NCBI GenBank assembly: GCA_018105865.1
Contig: CM030835.1
Span: 10,739,416 to 10,803,415 of the forward strand
DNA: 64,000 bases
From: Metaphire vulgaris
Taxonomy: Eukaryota > Annelida > Clitellata > Crassiclitellata > Megascolecidae
Direction: 5' to 3'
The notes under the pieces were generated by a model. That model saw only the letters and a list, made by a program, of their open reading frames with translations. It was not told the origin of the DNA and made no database searches. Positions 59,778-64,000 of this stretch are shown in pieces. Numbering within the stretch: the stretch's first letter is position 1; each line of letters opens with the position of its first letter. Position numbers and translations under genes: made by a program.

Positions 59778-59848
59778 TGGCAGAGTGGGTTACGCGCCGT
59801 AGTGGTAGGATGACGGAGCGGGTTCAAGCCCCGTTAGCGCCCCTAGTG
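59778..59848 (+). repeat. tRNA-like sequence, possible SINE head
   Basis: GCCGTAGTGGTAGGATGACG resembles a polymerase III A box region. GAGCGGGTTCAAGCCCCGTT contains a B box (GGTTCAAGCC) within a stem GCGGG-loop-CCCGT. Together they look like a degenerate tRNA or a tRNA-derived SINE start. A full cloverleaf could not be drawn. Confidence 0.35.
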
Positions 59849-60096
59849 GCTTTCGTAAAGTAGATTTCTTCAGTAGAAATATCTTCAACGTCTCTGAGTT
59901 ATTTCTCCCCACGTAGTGGACCGGCTTACACAGTTCACTACACGACTATTTAGATTTGAAAGCACAACGATCGATGTCTTTCGTTTGATGCTTCAGAAAT
60001 TCAATGCAGTCCATAGTCCGATAACAAATAAAAACAGCAAATAAAATCTTTTCGGGAAATCCTACGGCGAAAACCTTATTCTACATCGTATAGGCC

Positions 60097-60387
60097 CAGT
60101 GGCGTCATTTCACACTTTTCTTAGGGGGGGCGAGAACAGTTTTTTTGCAAATTTTTGACAAATTTTTGGCAAATTTTGGCAAATTTTAGGCATTTTTGCA
60201 ATTGTTTTGCAAATTTTTTGTAAATTATGAGAAATTTTGGCAAATTTTCAGGCCAATGTTGGAAAATTTGCAAAATTTTATATTTTTTGGCAATTTTTGC
60301 AATTTTTGCACATTAATACATTATAAATTAATATTTTCATTTCCTGGGAGGGCACGGCCCCACCAGCCCCCCCAAATGACGCCTCTG
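60097..60387. mobile_element. hAT-type miniature element, CAGTGGCGTCATTT ends
   Basis: The ends CAGTGGCGTCATTTCAC and CCAAATGACGCCTCTG are inverted repeats. The perfect 8-bp duplication TATAGGCC lies at 60089-60096 and 60388-60395. The interior is a run of TTTTTGGCAAATTTT-like units. A related left half lies inside the element at 10040. Confidence 0.92.
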
Positions 60388-60607
60388 TATAGGCCTATAT
60401 ACTCGCCTCAAATCTCGTTATCGCCATTACCTACCTAGATATACAATCCTCTGACAACCATGACGCAAACTACGGATTACGGATTATGAATCCGACACGA
60501 ATTGAACGCTCGTAAATAGGCCTATATATATAATCCGGTGTACTGCGCCGAGCTTTCAGGTAGCGCCATAGAAATTTGGTCGACTTATTATTAAAATAGT
60601 TCTTTTG

Positions 60608-60669
60608 TTATTATTATTATTATTATTATTATTTTATTATTATTATTATTATTATTATTAATTTATTAT
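60608..60669. repeat. (ATT)n microsatellite, interrupted
   Basis: ATT units with two breaks. Confidence 0.9.
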
Positions 60670-61030
60670 TATCGCCTGCTGCAGCCGCCGTAACTGCTGC
60701 TGCAGCTGCTGCTATCAAGCATTCCACAATGCGCATTTCCATGTATTTTCGAGTGGCAGACTACAAAGCAGATCTCTCGACTCTGACAATTGATCTCACT
60801 TCTGTTTTGCATCTTTCTTCGGCCACTCAAACGGTACCGTTGTCAACAATGCTGAAAACTCAGATGAATACCAACAGAACGTCTCAAAAGCTCCACTTCC
60901 ACGTAGCCTCTTTCCTGAGTTTCCTCCCACAATTGATCAGGTATTTACTGTATGTCTTAATGTGCGTGTGTGCGTGTGCGCATTTGTCTTTACCATGCAT
61001 AGTTATGTACAAGTGTAACATATTCTACAT

Positions 61031-61137
<107 letters not shown>

Positions 61138-61383
61138 CACAGCATATAGATATTGGAATAACAGATATGTAACACGACAAAGATTATAAAGACTGCCGGC
61201 ATTGTTTTGTTACTGCATGCATAGGATTACATACTTGCTAGACCACTATCATATCAACATTTTAGCGAACCAAGATTTTCATTCTCTATTGCAGGTCCAC
61301 TGCTACTCGTGCACTGGAATAGAATAGGCCCGTATGTCAGAAAAATGGTATGTCAATTATGAATGCGTCTGTAACCCTTCACG

Positions 61384-61384
<1 letters not shown>

Positions 61385-61451
<67 letters not shown>
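61385..61451. repeat. (AG)n microsatellite
   Basis: An uninterrupted AG run of about 66 bases. Confidence 0.97.
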
Positions 61452-61454
<3 letters not shown>

Positions 61455-61490
61455 CACCTGCAGTAACCGGTAACAGCAGGTTGCTACAGG

Positions 61491-61710
61491 CAGGGCCGGA
61501 TTAAGGTCCGAGTGGGTCTGGGGCTGAGAAGTAAAAAAGGTCGTCGCTTCCATAATTTGAAAATTGTCTCTTGTAAAATTTCCCGTCGCCTTCACTGAAA
61601 ATCTTTGACAAGCAAAAAGGTCGTCGCTTGAAAAACGGTGGGCCTATTTTTATGGTGGGCCTGGGGCTTCAGCCCCGTCAGGCGTCAGCCTCCGCCTTAA
61701 TATGGCCCTG
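61491..61710. mobile_element. hAT-type miniature element, CAGGGCCGGATTAAGG ends
   Basis: The ends CAGGGCCGGATTAAGGTCC and CGCCTTAATATGGCCCTG are inverted repeats. The perfect 8-bp duplication GCTACAGG lies at 61483-61490 and 61711-61718. The interior holds TTGACAAGCAAAAAGGTCGT and, before it, a related AAAAGGTCGTCGCTTCC word. Confidence 0.92.
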
Positions 61711-61718
61711 GCTACAGG

Positions 61719-62156
61719 GTCACTTTCAATAATTGTAAAATGCATTTCTAGTAAGTAGTAGTAACACAACAACGCCGCGATGAGAAAAACAATGGAAAAC
61801 GCAAACTGTGAATACGGGACGCAGCCTGTCGAAAATGCTACACTTCACGATCAGCACAGGGCACAGAGGGCGGACATTTTTGGACGACAAATTAATTAAA
61901 GACGAAATCTTTTTATGATTTTGAAACGGAGCATCAGAATTCACAATGCCTCCGAAAGGACCAGCGTTTAACAGGGTGGATTTGGGTAAGCCTGGTGGGA
62001 AAAATTGCTTATTTACTTCCTACCCAACCCTAATTTATTATCTTCAGTCTACGAGATGCTAAAACGTCCTGTTATTCGGCGTGTTAAGACGAGTAAAAGG
62101 CAAAATCTCAAGAAAAGTTGGAAAGGCGCTTAAAGAAACGAATTAATTGTGAGGTC
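61719..62156. other. Intergenic, no gene seen
   Basis: No feature recognised. Confidence 0.4.
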
Positions 62157-62164
62157 CTTCTATC

Positions 62165-62332
62165 CAGGGTTTAATCTAGGCCGTTTCCGGGGGAAATTGC
62201 CCTTTCTCCTCCGGAAATTTTAAATTCCTCTCGGAAATTTTGGCATGCTGCATCAACTAGCAGCAGCCCACTAGATGACTTCCCCCCGGCCTTGTCAGTC
62301 CCCCCGGAGTCCAGAGTCTAGATTAAACACTG
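62165..62332. mobile_element. Miniature element, CAGGGTTTAATCTAGG ends
   Basis: The ends CAGGGTTTAATCTAGGCC and AGTCTAGATTAAACACTG are inverted repeats. The flanks CTTCTATC and TATCTATC match at 6 of 8. Confidence 0.7.
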
Positions 62333-62340
62333 TATCTATC

Positions 62341-62945
62341 TTTAGGCCTAAATAAGACTTCTCTGCATACCAGATGGCACCATTAGGCTACATAGGAAAC
62401 GTTTCCTCATACAGTAAGCTTATTAGATAGTTTCGACATATTGCTAATTGAAAGAGTAAGCGCCTAGTTGTATGCCCTCTTCGTTCCCGAAGAACTGCGA
62501 GGCTTAGCTTGCAATTAATTATTAGGCTACATATATTGGCGGTCTGTCAGACGAAGAAAGTAACGAACATGCAGCTTCCAGTATACTCACCAGTCGATGT
62601 GTTGTCCTCCGGGTTAAAAAAAAGCAAAAGCACACGTACAGTACAGGTATAGAAACTGTTTATGGACGTATTTTCATTCTGTCCTTTCGACAACCCGTAA
62701 AGGCTCATTCGCCGAATGTGAATTCCAGGCCTTACCGAGTCCACGCACGCACACACGCACCCGCACCCGCACGCACACAGCATCACAGACGAAACGGGAA
62801 TTCATCGAGAGCATGATTAAGACTCAGCGAGGACATCAGATAATGAGACTTATTTTTGCGGCTAAACGCAGAGGGACAGCGGCGAGATGAGCATAGATTT
62901 TATTTAACCCTAGATAGGGTCTACCGACGATTAATAGACAGCCGA
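62341..62945. other. Intergenic, no gene seen
   Basis: A CGCACACA-rich patch lies at 62745-62780. Nothing else is recognised. Confidence 0.4.
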
Positions 62946-62953
62946 CAGTTAAA

Positions 62954-63118
62954 CAGTGGCGGCTCCACATAGCCCCTTTTCAATGCCTGGCCCCCAGTTG
63001 TCCCCCCTGTTGGGATCCTAAACTTACTACTACATACCTATCAACAAAGGGTTGGCCCCATGCTTAGAAGTGACAATCCCCAACGGTCCCCACTTGCCAA
63101 ATCCTGGAGCCGCCACTG
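62954..63118. mobile_element. hAT-type miniature element, CAGTGGCGGCTC family
   Basis: The ends CAGTGGCGGCTCCACATAG and TCCTGGAGCCGCCACTG. The perfect 8-bp duplication CAGTTAAA lies at 62946-62953 and 63119-63126. The element is 165 bp long, the same length as the copy at 19663. Confidence 0.93.
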
Positions 63119-63234
63119 CAGTTAAAACAAGTTTTCCACCGCTTTACACGAAATGCTGGTATTGTAACCATTGTCGAGATGTCTAAACAGTAAGGGCATC
63201 ATTCACACGCACACACACACACACACACACACAC

Positions 63235-63423
63235 CAGTGGCGGCTCTAGGATTTGGCAAGTGGGAGGCCGTTGGGGTGGCAACTTCTAATCATGGGGGCC
63301 AACCATTTGTTGTTTAATGTGTGTAGCATTAGGTATAGGGTCCCAACAGGGAGGGGGTCCACTGAGGGGGCAGGCACTCAATAGGGGCACGGGCTCCCCT
63401 GCCCCCCGGTGGAGCCGCCACTG
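63235..63423. mobile_element. hAT-type miniature element, CAGTGGCGGCTC family, in a CA repeat
   Basis: The ends CAGTGGCGGCTCTAGGATT and GTGGAGCCGCCACTG. The flanks ACACACAC and ATACACAC match at 7 of 8, but lie in a CA microsatellite. It lies only 117 bp from the copy at 62954, in opposite orientation. Confidence 0.88.
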
Positions 63424-63431
63424 ATACACAC

Positions 63432-64000
63432 ATACACACACTGCATATAAAATGGTGGAAAACTGGCTTCACTCTTAGATGTCATAGACTCTACTCTAGT
63501 CTACTCTAGTGATAATTAAAGTCTACGGAGACGAGGATTGCTTGACGGAGCTCCAGTAGATCGCCGTCGCTGCGTTACTGTGACTACGGTCGTTGACAGG
63601 TTACCGCGAGACAGTACAGGTATTTGAAATCAACTTTTGTATACGATCTTTCCATCACACTGAATCCATTGGCCTCAATTTCTCTGCCTCCGGTCTGTAG
63701 AAGGAAAATCAGTCGCAGAAATCATGAGACAGGTCAAAAAAACTATTAACAAAACTTTCCCGTATTTGCCATGTTCTGATTTAGAATTGGACTCACAATT
63801 CCACCCTTTCGTGTGCTTAGAATAACGGTCAAACAAATTGTTTTATTCCCATAAATACTGAAGTACAAAGACTTTAAGACACTGTTGATTTTTAGGTCTA
63901 ACAATACCGCACCAGTCCTACCATACATGATACATGTATGCGCTTACTGTAGTTCCATGCGATACGATAGAATACGATAGAATACAGATTGTGGTTTTGC
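63432..64000. other. Intergenic, no gene seen
   Basis: Nothing recognised apart from short ACGATAGAAT duplications at the very end. Confidence 0.4.

Overview
This is a stretch of animal nuclear genome. It has spliced genes with GT-AG introns, metazoan-type proteins, long introns full of transposable elements, and many long dinucleotide microsatellites. The palindrome TAGGCCTA occurs at least 16 times, where about one is expected by chance. A habit like this, together with the mix of LINEs, hAT-type miniature elements, Helitron-like and P-like elements, suggests a marine invertebrate, possibly an echinoderm-like or hemichordate-like deuterostome. That assignment is inference from memory and not firm.

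Four host genes can be supported. (1) An intronless divergent kinase of the PKDCC/VLK family (16132-17574, +), probably a secretory-pathway type II membrane protein. (2) ERLEC1, an ER lectin of the ER-associated degradation pathway (minus strand, 36148 down to 20836), for which 15 exons with compatible splice phases give a 499-residue protein with a signal peptide and two MRH lectin domains. (3) Head-to-head with ERLEC1, starting 451 bp away, a kinesin-5/KIF11-like gene (+, 36600-41268 and perhaps beyond). Its first exon carries the kinesin-5 N-terminus up to the CRP motif and splices in frame directly to stalk/tail-type exons, so no motor domain is visible. (4) A two-transmembrane TMEM200-like protein encoded by one long exon (53618-52023, -). 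ERLEC1 and the kinesin-like gene probably share a bidirectional promoter. No other functional link among the genes is visible.

The rest is largely mobile DNA. 0-3 kb: decayed LINE and a miniature element with GGGGCTGTCC ends. 3-5 kb: G-rich minisatellite and AT runs. 7-12 kb: a cluster of hAT-type miniature elements, including one nested in a copy of its own family. 12.4-15.1 kb: a CR1/L2-type LINE with an intact 849-residue open reading frame, cut at its 5' end. 15-20 kb: kinase gene plus more miniature elements. 20-36 kb: ERLEC1, whose introns hold Helitron-like tandem copies, an old 2.15 kb DNA transposon, a LINE, and pogo-like and piggyBac-like miniatures. 36-42 kb: the kinesin-like gene. 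44-49.4 kb: a broken P-element/THAP9-like transposon. 50-64 kb: the TMEM200-like gene, three LINE 3' ends and many miniature elements.

In all I delimited 21 miniature elements with CAG...CTG-type ends. Thirteen are bounded by perfect 8-bp target duplications that can be read directly from the sequence.
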